This document shows positions 14,001 through 26,994 of a DNA stretch of 64,000 bases, in pieces. The stretch's first letter is position 1. Each line of letters begins with the position of its first letter. Position numbers and translations under genes: made by a program. The DNA is from Sphagnum compactum (taxonomy: Eukaryota; Bryophyta; Sphagnopsida; Sphagnales), in the NCBI GenBank assembly GCA_965153455.1, contig OZ234493.1:7492213-7556212 (forward strand), read 5' to 3'. The notes under the pieces are model-generated. The model worked only from the letters and a program-made list of their open reading frames with translations, was not told the DNA's origin and ran no database searches.

Positions 14001-14330
14001 CTTGCATTTAGTATAACCTACTTTGGGTTTATTACAATGATTTTGTTTTGTATTTTATTGTAGAAAGTATTTGTTTGAAAAGGCTACTATGAATGGCGGG
14101 CACACTAACAGATTTCCTAATTTACCATAGTGGTTGCTTAATGTTATGGTTATGTATAGGTGAGTGTCTGGCACCGGTGATCAAAAATCAAACTATGAGT
14201 TACATGACCTCTCTGTCCCACCTACATTTATGGCCAAGTCCTACCAATAGATTGCAACATGTGGGAATCATTTTAGGGTTGTTACATGGCTTGGAACAAG
14301 TAATATGGTTACATATGACTTAGGGGTGAT
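11020..14330 (+). pseudogene. CACTA (En/Spm) TNP2-type transposase remnant
   Basis: Family landmarks occur in order on the plus strand but in changing frames with stops. A transposase-associated zinc-type segment MVCNCNSCHGG lies near 11080. LKLIAESKVPLYDG lies near 11760. The longest open piece (11825-12517) has LGLGYSTIHACENGCVLF, WAHIDTMWLKFAVDPHNLRH, DGVNPFGNQSTTWSTWPV, NLPPW and FLMFALLIPGEES. RLHGILMWSIHDLWPMD follows near 12570. MHCEKNLTINVLKTILG (12990) and KSHDYHVL (13280) are next, then HWMYPIQHAMKDLKGYVRN (13550). These match the Transposase_21 core and the DUF4218 region of CACTA transposases, which cut and paste elements with CACTA ends and 3-bp target duplications. Multiple disruptions make it inactive. 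No CACTA termini were recognised, so the element's limits are unknown. Confidence 0.85.
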
Positions 14331-16280
14331 AAGGGAATTTTGCATCAAGGGGAAACCCTACCCCAACATTTGAATGGATTTCTTGTGTTGGTCATATTTG
14401 CGATTACATTACAACTAATTTGTGACTATTTTCGTGTTCATCCTTCCATGTGAACAACATTTAGTTTGATTTTCATCCAAGAAGAACAATTTATGTCCCA
14501 TTAGTTACAAATGTGACCAATTTAATTACAACCTTATGAGTATACAAATGTGTATTTTGTGAATTCTAAGGAATATAGTTAGGTGTATTAGGATTTATAA
14601 ATGTATATTTTGAATGTATATGAATAACCATATTACATGTGTATGCAAGTATTATTATTAGCATAAATGACCTCAAGATTATGGTTACACTAGTTAATGT
14701 ATCCTTTTAAATATATTTAAATTTTATGCTAAATATTTACTAAATATATTGTGCCCATATTGCAAGTTAATCCAAACCATCTTATTATACTTCTTAAAAT
14801 AATTAAAAATGAAATTTATTATATTACATATTAATATTAACATGTAATAAAAAACTAAATTTCAATATTATCTTTCATTAAAATTTTAAAAATAGTAATA
14901 TTTTATTACATAATATTCCTAATGATAATGGTGGTGGTGATGATGATATTAGAATGATACGAGAAATAATTATTTAATCACTGAGAAATTTATTAAAAAT
15001 ATAACATATTATTATATTATTATAAAAAAATTCAAATGATTAATATATTTATTTAAAATATATATTTTATTTATTTAAAAACTTAATTTTAATAAATCAT
15101 AATATCTCTAACAAGTGACATGATAATATACAATAATAGTAATAATAATAATAATAATAAAGTTAACCTAGGCTAGTTACAAATTACATTATTATTGTTA
15201 TAAGTAATCAAATATGAAGTACTACTATATTATAATAATTTCCAAGAAATATTAATATATTTTTTTAATTTTTTATATTTCAAGTTATAATTAATATTTA
15301 TTATTAATTATTAAATACTCAATTATTACAATCAAATACTGATATATTATTCTTATTTTCAGTTTTATTATTTGATCTCTATAATAATTACTATAATAGT
15401 TAAAATGGAAATTTATAAATAATTATAAAAATGCAAAAAATATTTTTGAAGGAACAATGTACTTATTAAAAATATAAAATATTTACTGTAATAGTTCATA
15501 AATAGCTATAATGAATGAAGTAATAATATGAATAATAAAAATAAAATAGTTTAACCTTGGCTACCAACTAGTTTTAATAATAATTGAATTAATGTTATTG
15601 TTACTATTAAATATTTAAATTTATATTTATTATGAACTCTAAATTGAAAATAATAATGGGTATAATTATAATAGAATAGTTAGCGTAGGCTAGGTTTTAA
15701 TTACATTATTAGATTTAAAGTACTAAATAATCAAAATATAATTATTAATTATTAATTACTGAATGTTTCGGTTATTATATTAATTTATTTGGTTCTGAAA
15801 TAGTAATCAATTAATTATTAATAATTCACTAATTGTTTCAATATTAGCCAATTACTAGTTAATTAAATAGGTTGATAGATCATTATAGTTAATATATATT
15901 TCAAATTAAAATTTATTACTGTTTATTTAACTAGTAAATTAAGGAATATTTAACAATAATTAATCATATAATTAATTCAATAATAATAATATATTGATGA
16001 TTATTACTATAAATAATTAGCTATTTAGATAGTTTATAAAGTGAATTCGTTAATTTCTAATTTAGTTGTAATTAATTAATTAACAAGTTTATTTATTTAT
16101 TTGTTTGTATTTTATTCATTAAATAATTATTAAATTTATTAGTTAATTAATTAATTAATTGTCACTTATCTACTTAATTATGTACTTTTCAAAATGAGAA
16201 TGAAAGCTAAAACATATGGGATAAACTTTTTAGTTGCAAATCGTTTACGACAAAAAATGTCTATATATGCTACTTTGTGA
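14331..16280. other. Extremely AT-rich gene-free tract
   Basis: Runs of A/T with ATT, AAT and TAATTA words, for example (ATA/AAT)n at 15130-15165 and (ATTA)n near 16070-16165. No gene or transposon end is visible. It leads directly into the minisatellite block. Confidence 0.7.
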
Positions 16281-17900
16281 TATACCTTATATTATTTAGG
16301 TTATTTTAAGCATTCTAACATATATCCTATGTTATTATAAGTTATTATAGGTTATTATGAATTATTATACCCTAAAATTTTTATATGTTATTATACTTTA
16401 AGGTATCATAATTAGCTTATTATAGGCTTTTAAATTATTTTAAATTAAATTATTCAATTAGCCTTAAATTATACCTTAGGTTATTTTATTTTAAGTTAAT
16501 ATATGTTATTTCAAGTTATATTTTAGGATATTCAATGTCATTCTAATTTATTTTATTATAAGTTATTCTATCATAAGTATAATAACTTAAAATAAACTAA
16601 AATAAAATATAATGACCTAAGGTAAAATAACCTAGAATAGCCAATAGTAGACTATGAAAAAAATTAAAACTAGCTTACAATAGAATAACTACCAATAGCC
16701 TATGAAAATATAACTTAAAATATGCAACAATAATTTATAATATAATAGTCACCAATTATCGTAATATAACATAGAATAACCAACAATAATTTATAATACA
16801 ATAGCAACCAATATTATTAATATAATAGCGATTAATAACCGCCAATATCCATTATAAAATATTCACCAATAATCATTAGTAAAATAAACAGTAATAGTAA
16901 TTAATATAATAGACATTAATAACCACCAATAAAATGTCCACCAATAGTCATTAATATAATAACTACCAATATCCATTAATATAATAACCACCAATAGTCA
17001 CTAATATAATAGCCATTAATAAAGTAGCCACCAATAACTATTAATAGAATATCCACCAATAACCATTAGTAGAATAACCACTAATAGTAGCTAATATAAT
17101 AGCCATCAATAACCACCAATATCCACCAATAAAATATCCATCAATAACCATTAATACCCTATGGTAATTTAAGTTATGATAACCACCATAGCCACCAATA
17201 GAATAGTTATTAATAGCCATTAATAAAATAACCACCAATAACCATTAATAACCTATGATAATTTAACCTAGAATAACCACCGTACCTTCCAATAAAATAA
17301 TTATTAATAGCCATAAATAAAATAATCACCAATAACCATTAATAACCTATGGTAATTTAGCCTAAATAATCACCGTAGCTACCAATAAAATAGTTACTAA
17401 TAGCCATTAATAAAATGGCTACTAATAACCATTACTAAAATAGATACTAATAGCCACCAATTGAATAACCATTAATATCCACCAATATAATAACTACCAA
17501 TAGTCATTAATAGAATAACCAATAGCCACCAATAAAACAACCACCAATAACCATATATTAGAATTGCTTATAATTGCTAAAAATAATCTAGGATGAAATA
17601 ATTTACAATAAACAAAAGTAACTTAAGGTGAAATCACCTACAATAACCTAGAATTACTAATAATAACATAAGGTGACATAACTTTCAATAGCCTAAGGTG
17701 CAATAGGTTAAAATAACCAAAAGTAACATAAAATACTCAAAAATAACTTATAATAACCAAAAGTAACCGAAGGTGAAATAACAAAAAATAGCCAATTTTT
17801 TATGAATAGCCATAAATAGTCGTAAATAATGTAGGATGAAATAATTTAGATTGATGAAAAGTAGTTCTATAATAGTTGAAAGTAGCCTAACATAGATAGT
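16280..17900. repeat. Degenerate AT-rich minisatellite with a strand switch
   Basis: From 16280 to about 16560 the plus strand repeats variants of GGTTATTATA and AGTTATT. From about 16575 to 17900 it repeats the complementary type: AATAACCTA, then CCACCAATAACCATTAATA (16800-17550), then AATAACCAAAAGTAAC and AAGGTGAAATAAC (17580-17800). The switch sits in a hairpin-like inverted pair around 16540-16595. Units are about 10-20 bp and highly variable, so this is an old array, not a young satellite. Confidence 0.75.
17157..17420 (+). repeat. Higher-order repeat of about 94 bp in the minisatellite
   Basis: CTATGGTAATTTA-type segments start near 17157, 17250 and 17345. Each is followed by the same order of modules: ATAACCACC, CCAATA-AATAGTTATTAATAG, CCATTAATAAAATA and CCAATAACCATTAATA. 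The spacing is 93-95 bp. Confidence 0.7.
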
Positions 17901-18194
17901 ATTATTATGTTAGCAAAAATCTTATCCATTTATGAAACATTTTTTTTTCAAAAGAACTATCATTGAAATGTTATTGAGTATTGATATTCAAAAAAAAAAT
18001 TGTTCAAATGATTTTACACTTTCAAAAGGAAATAAATGTCATTATGTACATTATTGAATTTTTAAAAAAATAAATTCGAATCATTTCATTTGGACGAAAT
18101 CTCAATAAGATATGAATTTTCAAAGTTTATGTGTTTATATTGTTTAAAATGAAATATTTGATAAATAAATGCAATGTAACATATTATCACAACA

Positions 18195-18300
18195 AGTGGG
18201 GTGGCTTGATGGTAGAGGTGTTTGTTTCCATTATAAAGGTCAAGGGATTAAACCTCACAAGTGGTGTGTGCATGGTCAACAATGGTAAGTTGACCGAACA
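18195..18300 (+). mobile_element. tRNA-derived SINE head, candidate
   Basis: TGGCTTGATGGTAGAGG at 18202 resembles the tRNA A box. GGGATTAAACCTC at 18244 resembles the B box with its stem. The A-to-B spacing of about 42 nt is what a tRNA head gives. It does not fold into a complete functional tRNA that I can recognise, and AT-rich sequence follows, so a decayed SINE fits better than a tRNA gene. No poly-A tail or target duplication was identified. Confidence 0.4.
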
Positions 18301-21300
18301 TTCTCTTATTTAATTCCCTAAGTAGGTGCCTAGGTTAATTACATGGTTTACGTACCTAGATTAGGTATTGACACGTGTCAATATTTCATATGCCGAAAAT
18401 CATAAAATGATAAATAATATTATGTATTAAATAATTTAAATTTAACTGATTTCCATGTTGCCTAGTTAGTTAACTAGTAAGTGAATGGCTTGGTAAATTT
18501 GTATTTCACTTGAAAATAACCTTGTTTCATTAGGTACTAATGAACTAATTCATTGTTTGTAACAACCAATCCCTGTTCACTAGGGGGTTGACAAGTTTCA
18601 CCATGGTAAAAATGTCCAAATTCACTCAAAATTTAATGAAACCCAGAGTGATCTAAGACGCATTTTGGTGTAATGTTCCCATATCCACCCCCCATACACC
18701 CCTGCATATGGGTTTCATACTATGATATGCCCATCAATGGTGATGTATGAGCAAAGTGGGGGAATGCAGCATGTTCAAATGCCACCATGGTAGCATCCAA
18801 TATTTCCTCACTCTTCTGGTTTGCTTGGACCTTGAACAACATGGTATAATGCACCACATGTTCCTATTATGGAATTTGCATAGCAAGGAATCTTAGTTGG
18901 TCCTTCAAAATACAGGCATCCCCCTGGCTAGGGGGAATCTTTAAGTGCATTTGAGAAGATGCATGTGAACATTCCCAACAATAAATAAGGGGGTGGTTAA
19001 TTTCATAAGGTTAGTCAAGGCCAAAATAATGGATGGGTAAAAGGTTGGAGAATATACCCTGTGGAGTTTTGTATGACGGACAATGCACAAGGTGAGCAAC
19101 AAGAACATGAACAACTTCAGGAGCAAGACAAATTGGGAGGAATGAGGCACATTGATAATCACTATGAGAAAACATTAAAATGAGCCCATGAAAGCACCAT
19201 ATCTGATCCTTCACCAAATTTCCCACAATTGCATGTGCCCAACAAGAATATGCCTCAAGGAGGTGTGATTAAAATAGTTCCATGAGTGATTTTGGCAACA
19301 CCAGAATCAATAGTTGATAGTTTATTGTCCATTCACAAGGAAGATAACAACAATAGGGCCTATGAAGGTTGGTGGTTCATTATGGAATACAATAGAAGTA
19401 ACATGATAATATCTTAAGGTTTAAGTGTGTTAAGGAAAAGAATTTTCTTTGTTCAATATGTGTTAGTGTTTATTCAAATTACTGTGTGGCAAAGAGCTTG
19501 TGTGAATGTAAATGATTTGAATTAAGTTGCAAATGACACATTGTGTTGAGTTTAACATAGATGCTTTCAGCAAAGAAATTGTGTGCAATGGATGCTTAAT
19601 GTGTACTACATCAGTAAGGTTAAATCCTTAACTAATTGGTTGCCACCACCATGTTTGTAGAGTTAGGAAGCTTATTATGTTTTGGAAGTTGAAATGGAAT
19701 GGTGACAAACAATCTTTCAAAATTTCTTTGAAGCATGGCATATTTAATGCCAATGTTTCAATGTGCAACTTTGTAAGACTTATGGAGAACAACCTAGTAT
19801 TTTTGTTTTAAAATTCCAATGCCAACTTTGTTACTAAAGGTTTTGACTTAATGTTTGTCCAATTGTTATGTTTGCCTTGTGCCTCTCTGATATGGGGGTA
19901 GCGGGGCATACAAAGGTTCATATCCAAATAGTTAGAAATCAAATTTATAATGTTTCATGGTTGTTACTTCTATCTTGTTTATATATGGTATTGATTGTCG
20001 CCCAACAATAAATGTGTCCTAGCCATTGGTATCCAGGAGTTATACTGAATTTGAGGATGTATTGTGCATGTGGTAGGTAGTTTCAAAGCATTGTGGATTA
20101 TTGCAAAAGTGGGATCATGGTTCTGTTTCCTCACCTTACTATGAATAGGTGCACAAATTTCCTGCTTTCAAATATCCCAATTAAACCCTAATTAGGTTAT
20201 CATGTACCTTGGTTTCCCATGCATATTCTGTCTACATGGTTTATGTCAACTTAGCATAGTCACAGTGAACCTCTACCTTCATAGTTTAGTTATGGAGTGA
20301 AATTAGGCATTGTAGTTATTTGAACCTTCGAATCCATTTTCTTTGAAATATACCCTTCAATAGAACCCCACACCTCCATTTTCTAATTTGTTCATACAAA
20401 TCCTTAAACATCAATTTTCTTTTCCATATTTGTGATGTTAAAACTTATTGGATTTTTGCCCCAAAAATAGCAAACTTGGTTAAAATTACACTAGAAAAAC
20501 ACATTTTCCAAGTATTTCCCAAATTTTATTGTGGAAAAAACTGAATATTCCTTGAAAAAAAACATTGGTTCAAATCAATTGAAGTGCAAAACATTTCTAC
20601 ATGTTTAAATATACAAGTAAATCCCTACTTAGGTTAAGGTTTGATTAGGGATTAGGGTTCGATTAGGGGAACAAATTAGGGTTTCCTTATGGGGGTTATG
20701 GGTGAAACTTTACTTTTAGGGTTTTAGCAACACTATAAAGTGTTCATTTGCACCCCGTCTCCACCCATAGCTCTCATTGATATCATATTTAAGGTTTATG
20801 TTTGTAGGAATTGTTGCTTAAAATTTGTGTGGTTTTTTTGTGGGAATCAAGGCTAGGAAACATGGATTTAGATTTGGAAGAAGGAGGGGTTGGTTGGGTT
20901 GTGAACCAAATCATGTTTGTTGTTCATCAAGCAATTGCCCAACTCCAAGTAGACATGGATGAGCTCGAGGGACAAAAGGCTACTTTGCATACCAACATCA
21001 ATCACAAAGCTTGAGGGTGTTAGAATGCGAGAAGATCTTAGAAAAGGAACATTTTGAATCACATGGCTTTGCAAGAGATGAAATCCAAACAACAGTTGCA
21101 ACCTTCAAAGCCAAGATGTTGGATCAGCTCAGCTTGGGGAACTTGACTTTCTTGCAGCCATGAAACTTTAGCTCCCACATGTTATCAACTTGCGCGAGGT
21201 TGCTGAAGTAGAATACCAGCAAGTGGAGGCACCCATTCAAAAAGCCCAAGATATTGTGAAGAAATCCAAGAACCTTACCATGGAAGAAAGGGGGTACGTA

Positions 21301-23260
21301 AGTTTGTGGTCTAAGCTACACAATCTAGACAACTTAATTTTGACAATGTCCAAGCGGCTAGATGATGCAGTAAAGCACCACATGAAAATGCTTACTTAAT
21401 TTAAAGACAACAACCATCAACAGGTCATGGCTTCCTACCCTAACCCAACCAAACATTTTCCCATATAGACATTAGAACCACAATCATTGCCAATCACCCC
21501 TTGCTTAGTCTTTGGGTGTTTCTTCCAAGATTTAAACATTTTGGTATTGTCATGTTCATGTATGTACCATTGTTGGTGCATATAGTTCTGGACACAGATC
21601 TTTGTAGCATGCACCCATAAATTTTATGGCAAGTTGTTTGATCCTAAGTGGGCTAAAAGTGTTGGCCTGGAATTTAAGTTGCCCGTGGGTGGTCACCTAG
21701 ATGCCAAGTAGGAGGGTTCTTTTCACATTGAAGGTAAAGATAGTTCCTCACCTTCCCAAAATGTGCTTGAACTCAAGAATTTGGGGTGTTCGCAATATGA
21801 TGTTTAGTATCTAGTATTCATCATTTGTATGTTTGATGTAGATGCTAATGAAGCAACCCCTTGAATGTAGACATATGATGATGCACCTAGGTGAGAATCA
21901 AAACCTAGGTGTTGAGTTTAACAAATTGTGAGGTTGAAGACCAATTCATTATCTTTGGCTCCCATGGACGAATACCCATGGTGTACACTAGGGCTATTGA
22001 TACAGTAGACTATGAGCCCTACCGACATAGCCATGCATGATAGTCTCAATTTTTAAAAATTGCATGAGGGATATTGGTGTGTGATAAGGCTATTAGGGGT
22101 TTTTAGCAATTTCATGTTAGAATCAGGAATGATGTGCATGGTTGCATGGGGGGTTGTTTTTGTTTCAAAATTCAATTCTTTTCTTCAACAAAAGTTGGTA
22201 ATTACAATTTTAGAACTTCAATTACATGATTGGGGATGAGAAGTCTATAGAGGGTTGGGGTTAGAAACAAACAACAAAATTTGTAATGTTTGGCAAAACG
22301 TTGGCTTCATTTTGGTATTTAGTGGATAATCATGTAAGCAAGGATGATTTAAGATTCTTAAAGCAATTAAGAGATGTTAATGAAGGGTCCAATGATCTTC
22401 AAGCATTATAAGCATGTAGGATTAATTTGAAACAACATACAATTAAAATGAGTAGAATGATAGGTGGCAATTGCAACATGGATTTCATGATGAACAAAAA
22501 TTTTATTCAAGTTATGGAGAAGCTTAAGGAGGAACAACAAGTACATGTTGAGTCCTAGGTTATGCCACAATGTTAGTTCATACTGGCAAGAAATTTAGGA
22601 TGCATCGGATGGTGTGAACTAAATAATCTACTTTACTATTAAGAGAAAGTCAATGAATCGAACTGCGCAACCAACGATAATGTCCAACGCTAGGAATTGA
22701 AGACCATGAAAATATTGAAGTGTATTCAATTTCGTAAAAACCTTTGTAGATAGTTAAAGGTTCATCACCAAAAGTGGGATCAATTTGCAACAAAATCACA
22801 AAGGTACAAAAGTTCGAAAAAATTCAATAATACCAAGTTTGAAGGGGTTTGACTTTGAGACGAGGGCACACTTCTTGCAGTTTGGGAAATTCATCATAAG
22901 GGTGTTGGGCCAGTGTCAAATTTAAGGATGATTCCTAGGGTGATTTTTTATTCATTTTTGTGGCTTGAGGCCCGTAAAATGTAATCATGCGCAACGCCAT
23001 GAATTCAAGGAAAGGAAAAAATCTTCAATGAAAATCAATTTGGCGATGAAGGTGTGGAAGACTTGGTACTTCGAGATACATGATTATAATTTACAGGTCA
23101 AGGAAAAGGAAAGAATGAAGCGAAATAATGGTTTAGAACCATGGTAAAACAAAACCTTAAAATCAATGGAAAAAAATGTTTAGGTAAAATCTTATGGGGT
23201 GAAAAGTGTAAGGAAGTGAAAGGATGTTTTTCCTTCTCTTTCCAAAAGAAACCAAACATG
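18301..23260. other. Intergenic, no recognised gene
   Basis: Low-coding sequence with short open frames (for example 20811-21014 and 21190-21399, plus strand) that resemble no family I know. The two pieces at 20.8-21.4 kb read as a charged, possibly helical protein broken by stops and may be one decayed gene. Confidence 0.35.
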
Positions 23261-23268
23261 GAACATTC

Positions 23269-23395
23269 CAAGGGCCACCAAGCTTGGAACCTTCCATTGG
23301 CCACCAAACAAAACATTTCTTCATTGGCCTCCAAACATTGGATTCATTTCAAGGGCCACCAAACTTGGAACCTTCCATTAGCCACCAAGTTGTGG
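23269..23395 (+). repeat. 81-bp direct repeat (about 1.6 copies)
   Basis: CAAGGGCCACCAA followed by CTTGGAACCTTCCATT and GCCACCAA occurs at 23269 and again at 23350, with an 81-nt offset. Confidence 0.8.
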
Positions 23396-23647
23396 TCTTC
23401 CCTCGCCTCTTTTTTTCCTCTTCTCTTTAAAGGCGCAAATTTGGATCATTTGTCTCTCTCTTTTCAGATACGATTTTTGATTTGAATATTTAAACTTGTT
23501 CCTGCAACTTTCCTTAGGAGGAAAAAAATGATTAATCCTAGTAGATGGTGGAAAGAGGGAGAATAGATTGGATCATAGTAGTATTTTTGAAAGAATGGAA
23601 ATGAATAGGGGTAGATTTAGACCTTGAAATCTTCAAAAAAAATTCAT

Positions 23648-24018
23648 AAGACCTTTTGGGTTTTGTAGCATAATTTTTTTTGATTTAAGCATAAGGCTTG
23701 AGATTTGGTGGGTAGGTGTGCATTGTAGCTAACTTTTCAATGAACTAATCCAAACTAGATTTGGATAATGTATGTGATGGCAATAATGTTTTAAGTGATT
23801 GGAGGTCTATTGTCAAGTTGAATTTTTTGCTTTCGTAAAACCCTTTCGGGTTTTATGACACAACTTTTTATTGATTTAAGTGTAGGGCTTGAGATTTGGT
23901 AGGCAAATGCGCCTTGTAGCTAGCTTTTCAATGAACTAATGCAAGCTAGATTTGGATAATGTATGTGATGGCAACAATGTTTTGAATGATTGAAGGTTTG
24001 TTGTTAAGTTGAGCATTA
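23648..24018 (+). repeat. Tandem duplication with about 191-bp unit
   Basis: Two diverged head-to-tail copies share GGCTTGAGATTTGGT (near 23695 and 23886), CTTTTCAATGAACTAAT and TAGATTTGGATAATGTATG. The offset is about 191 nt. Confidence 0.8.
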
Positions 24019-24019
24019 T

Positions 24020-25050
24020 GTCAGCTCCATAGAGGTTGGTTTAGGTGGGTGATAATTTAACATTAAATTCTAGGATTTGGAGAGTTTGAACTTTGAAAAT
24101 ATATCTATCAATTCCAAATCATAAATGATGCATAGGAGGCAAACTATTTATTTTCAACTACAAATGTAATTTAATATCTAGAAATACATGCTGCATTTTT
24201 CCTTCACCAATAACATATGTACTTCCAAGTATAATCACCTCATAGAACTGGGAGTAGAGGGACGAAAAGTCACCTCACATAGACATAGTTCTATGTTGTA
24301 GGAAGTTTTGGATATAGGCTTGTAGTAGTTTCAGTGGGCATCAATTTACATTACATGTGCAATCCATAATACTCTATTTATTTAGTAAGTTTTTGCTAAA
24401 ATGAATATAATGGCACCAAAGATTTTTGTCTAATGCTACAATTGGGTCTTTATTTTGTCAATATATTTGGTTGTTAAGATCAATAAGATATGTTCAGTAT
24501 GGATACTAGAATTTGGGTGTGGAAAAAGATAACTGAATTTGGTTTATTAGAACATTTGGATTCCCTAAAATCTAGATATTGCAATTGATTCATCCAAGGG
24601 AGGTTTTTGTTGTTAGATGTGATGGAGGTTACATCCTGGGAGTTATGAATGCTTCGAGTAGATTTGGAACAACTGGAATATCTACGGTCCTTTGATCACA
24701 AATACATAGATTTTCTCCATAAGTCATGAGACGAATTTGTATCCAAGTTGGTTGAGAGTTGTTATTCCACTAGTTTTTTCACAGACATATTTACATAGTA
24801 AGATGTTGAGAACCGCCAATCTCCTCCTTTTGAAACTTCTTATTGTTACATTTCAGCTCAGGAAGGTGAGATGTGAGATCTAAAGACCAAAAGGAAATTT
24901 GTTAGGGTACACAAGTTAGAGGTGTAGATCTTCATCTTGTATCTTTTAGCACAAAGTCTGGGAACGACCAATTACTAATTTGACCCAATACTTGGACTTG
25001 TAAGCATATGCACAAGTGGAAGAAATGGGAAGAAAATATTCATTAGGAGA
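24020..25050. other. Intergenic upstream of the helicase fragment
   Basis: No gene recognised. It may hold further unreadable parts of the helicase pseudogene that is recognisable from 25054. Confidence 0.3.
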
Positions 25051-25053
25051 GTT

Positions 25054-25410
25054 TTGATTGTGCCAAAGAAGGTATGTCAGGTTAAACTCTTATCATGTTG
25101 CTTGAGATGCAATACAAATAGTAAAAGGACTTGTCTCATATTTGTTTCAAATAAACACCAATCGTTATCAACAAAAAACCATTCACTAAAATGTGGTCTA
25201 CTTGGCAGGAAGGCATTAAAAGAATTCAGGAGAGGAACATTGCATGTAATGGTTGCATTTGATGCACTTACCCATGGCATAGATGTTGAAGGCATTGCCA
25301 ATGTCATGAATTATGATGTTCCTATTAATGTGAAAACCTATCTTCACCATGTGGGTCACACTGCAAAAGCAAGGCAAGGTGGGTCGTGCTTTCATTCTCA
25401 TGGTAAAAAG
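25054..25410 (+). pseudogene. DEAD-box RNA helicase fragment (DDX51/Dbp6, plant RH1-like)
   Basis: The readable part covers the second RecA lobe: TCLIFVSNKH (motif IV, cf. KCIVFTSS), LKEFRRGTLHVMVAFDAL then THGIDVEG (motif V, cf. SDALTRGMDVEG), NVMNYDVP and KTYLHHVGHTAKARQGG (motif VI, cf. KTYIHRAGRTARAGQ). The family consists of ATP-dependent RNA helicases needed for large-subunit rRNA processing. Motif VI has His where both conserved arginines should be (HHVGHTAKA), about 40 residues between motifs IV and V are scrambled, and motifs Q to III are absent. It has no visible introns. I read it as a dead, truncated copy, possibly retroposed or captured by a transposon. Confidence 0.7.
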
Positions 25411-25459
25411 GGAGGTATGTTTTCCTTAAATTGGGACCTTAGTAGTCCTTGAATGTTTT

Positions 25460-26990
25460 GGGAGGTTATTGTAACCAATATAGGAGATTTGATTGTTATT
25501 TTGGTATATCCTTCAATTGTTAACAAAAAGTGTGATTGATCTATATATGAATCATCACTGGGTGGATGGTAGGCTCACCACTTTAAGATGGAACTGCTCA
25601 GCAAATTGGAGAATGGCATTTGCAAAGACTCATGTATAAGCAACATGTCATCATCACTCACTTATTCACTCATCTGAAGCATGCAATGTCAATGGTCTTT
25701 GTTAGAATTCATTTACATAAAAGTTCTATTTTGAATATACAAAACAAAAGTATAGAGGCTCCCATCAACTGCAATGGGAATCCATATACAATGAAGATTA
25801 AGAAAAGGAAAGCTTTGAGATCAGAACCTGTCCAGTACCCAATCATGAATGGATCTAATTTTACAAATTTGCAACAAGCTTCATGAGCCTAAGATGCACA
25901 TCATGGCTCTACTTTTGTGAATTATAGCAAGGAATTAGTCCACCTTAAACCTAGAACTCCATGGAAATTTTTAAAAATTCAAAAGAGTGCAATAATTCTA
26001 AAGTACATACATAAAAATATGTGTTCACAAATAAGGTGCCTCCACTACCATAAGTCCCATTTGTCCAGTCATAAGTACTTATAGTCATATTTGTAGTCAT
26101 GTAGTCATAAAATTGACCACAATCCCAAAAATGGTTGTGACTAAAAATAAAATATGACTACGTGACTACATTAAGACAATAGTCGCAAGTTGTCTTAATC
26201 ATTAAAACCACGTTTTTGGCATAGTGCATTAATCATAATAGTTACAACCCCAAGGCTCATTACGGTAATAAAAACATGCATGGGAAGGCATGTAATCTTT
26301 CACCTTGAGTTTCCCACTATGTAATATGCAGAAGTTTATGATAATTTAACCTAGGAATTTTGCTTATTCATTCGATTGTGAGCCAATGGTCTAGAATTTT
26401 TTTCATTCAAATTATCGATGAAAGTTTTCATTTGGATGAAAGTCAAATTTTTTAAAAAAAAAACCTTGGATGGATGGAATATTCCAATTATGGATGAAAA
26501 TGAAAATTTAAAAAAAACCTTAGTGTGTTTTGATTAATGCCAAAATTGTCCCCTAAGTTTGGAAAATATTTTCAAAAAATGAAAAATAAAATGGGAGGTC
26601 TAAATTGGATTCCCCAAGCTCCATTATTCCAAGCCTCCTTTGGGCTTTGTGAATTTCCAAACCTACCAAACTTGGCAAGTTCAGGGGAGCTTCACGGCGA
26701 TGGCACCATGGGGCTCCACGTTTTTGCCACCATTGCCCCCCCTTTTAAAAAAAAAGAAATTCCCTTTTTTTTTTTCCCTCTTTTCTTCCCTTTCTTCTTC
26801 CTTTTGTTCTTGTTGCCACCACATTACAATTACAATGATGATGAAAACAACAAGGAGAAAGGTTCTTCACCCCTCTTTCTTTCATGTTGAAATTATAATT
26901 GTCATTAGCAATGATGATGATTCAAGGATGGAGGGTGTCATGGATGTCAATGCTATGGAGTTCATTCATTTGAATGATCATCCATGACTT
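25460..26990. other. Intergenic, no recognised gene
   Basis: No supported gene. A pyrimidine-rich run (T and C) lies at about 26750-26815. The open frame at 25620-25886 resembles nothing known to me. Confidence 0.35.
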
Positions 26991-26994
26991 GTAA

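Noticed and set aside
16280-17900. Centromeric satellite
   Set aside because: Units are short, highly variable and limited to about 1.6 kb here; no long homogeneous array is present.
26640-26987. Overlapping plus-strand frames of about 115 codons
   Set aside because: They run through a T/C-rich low-complexity tract and differ only by frame; no protein family is recognisable.
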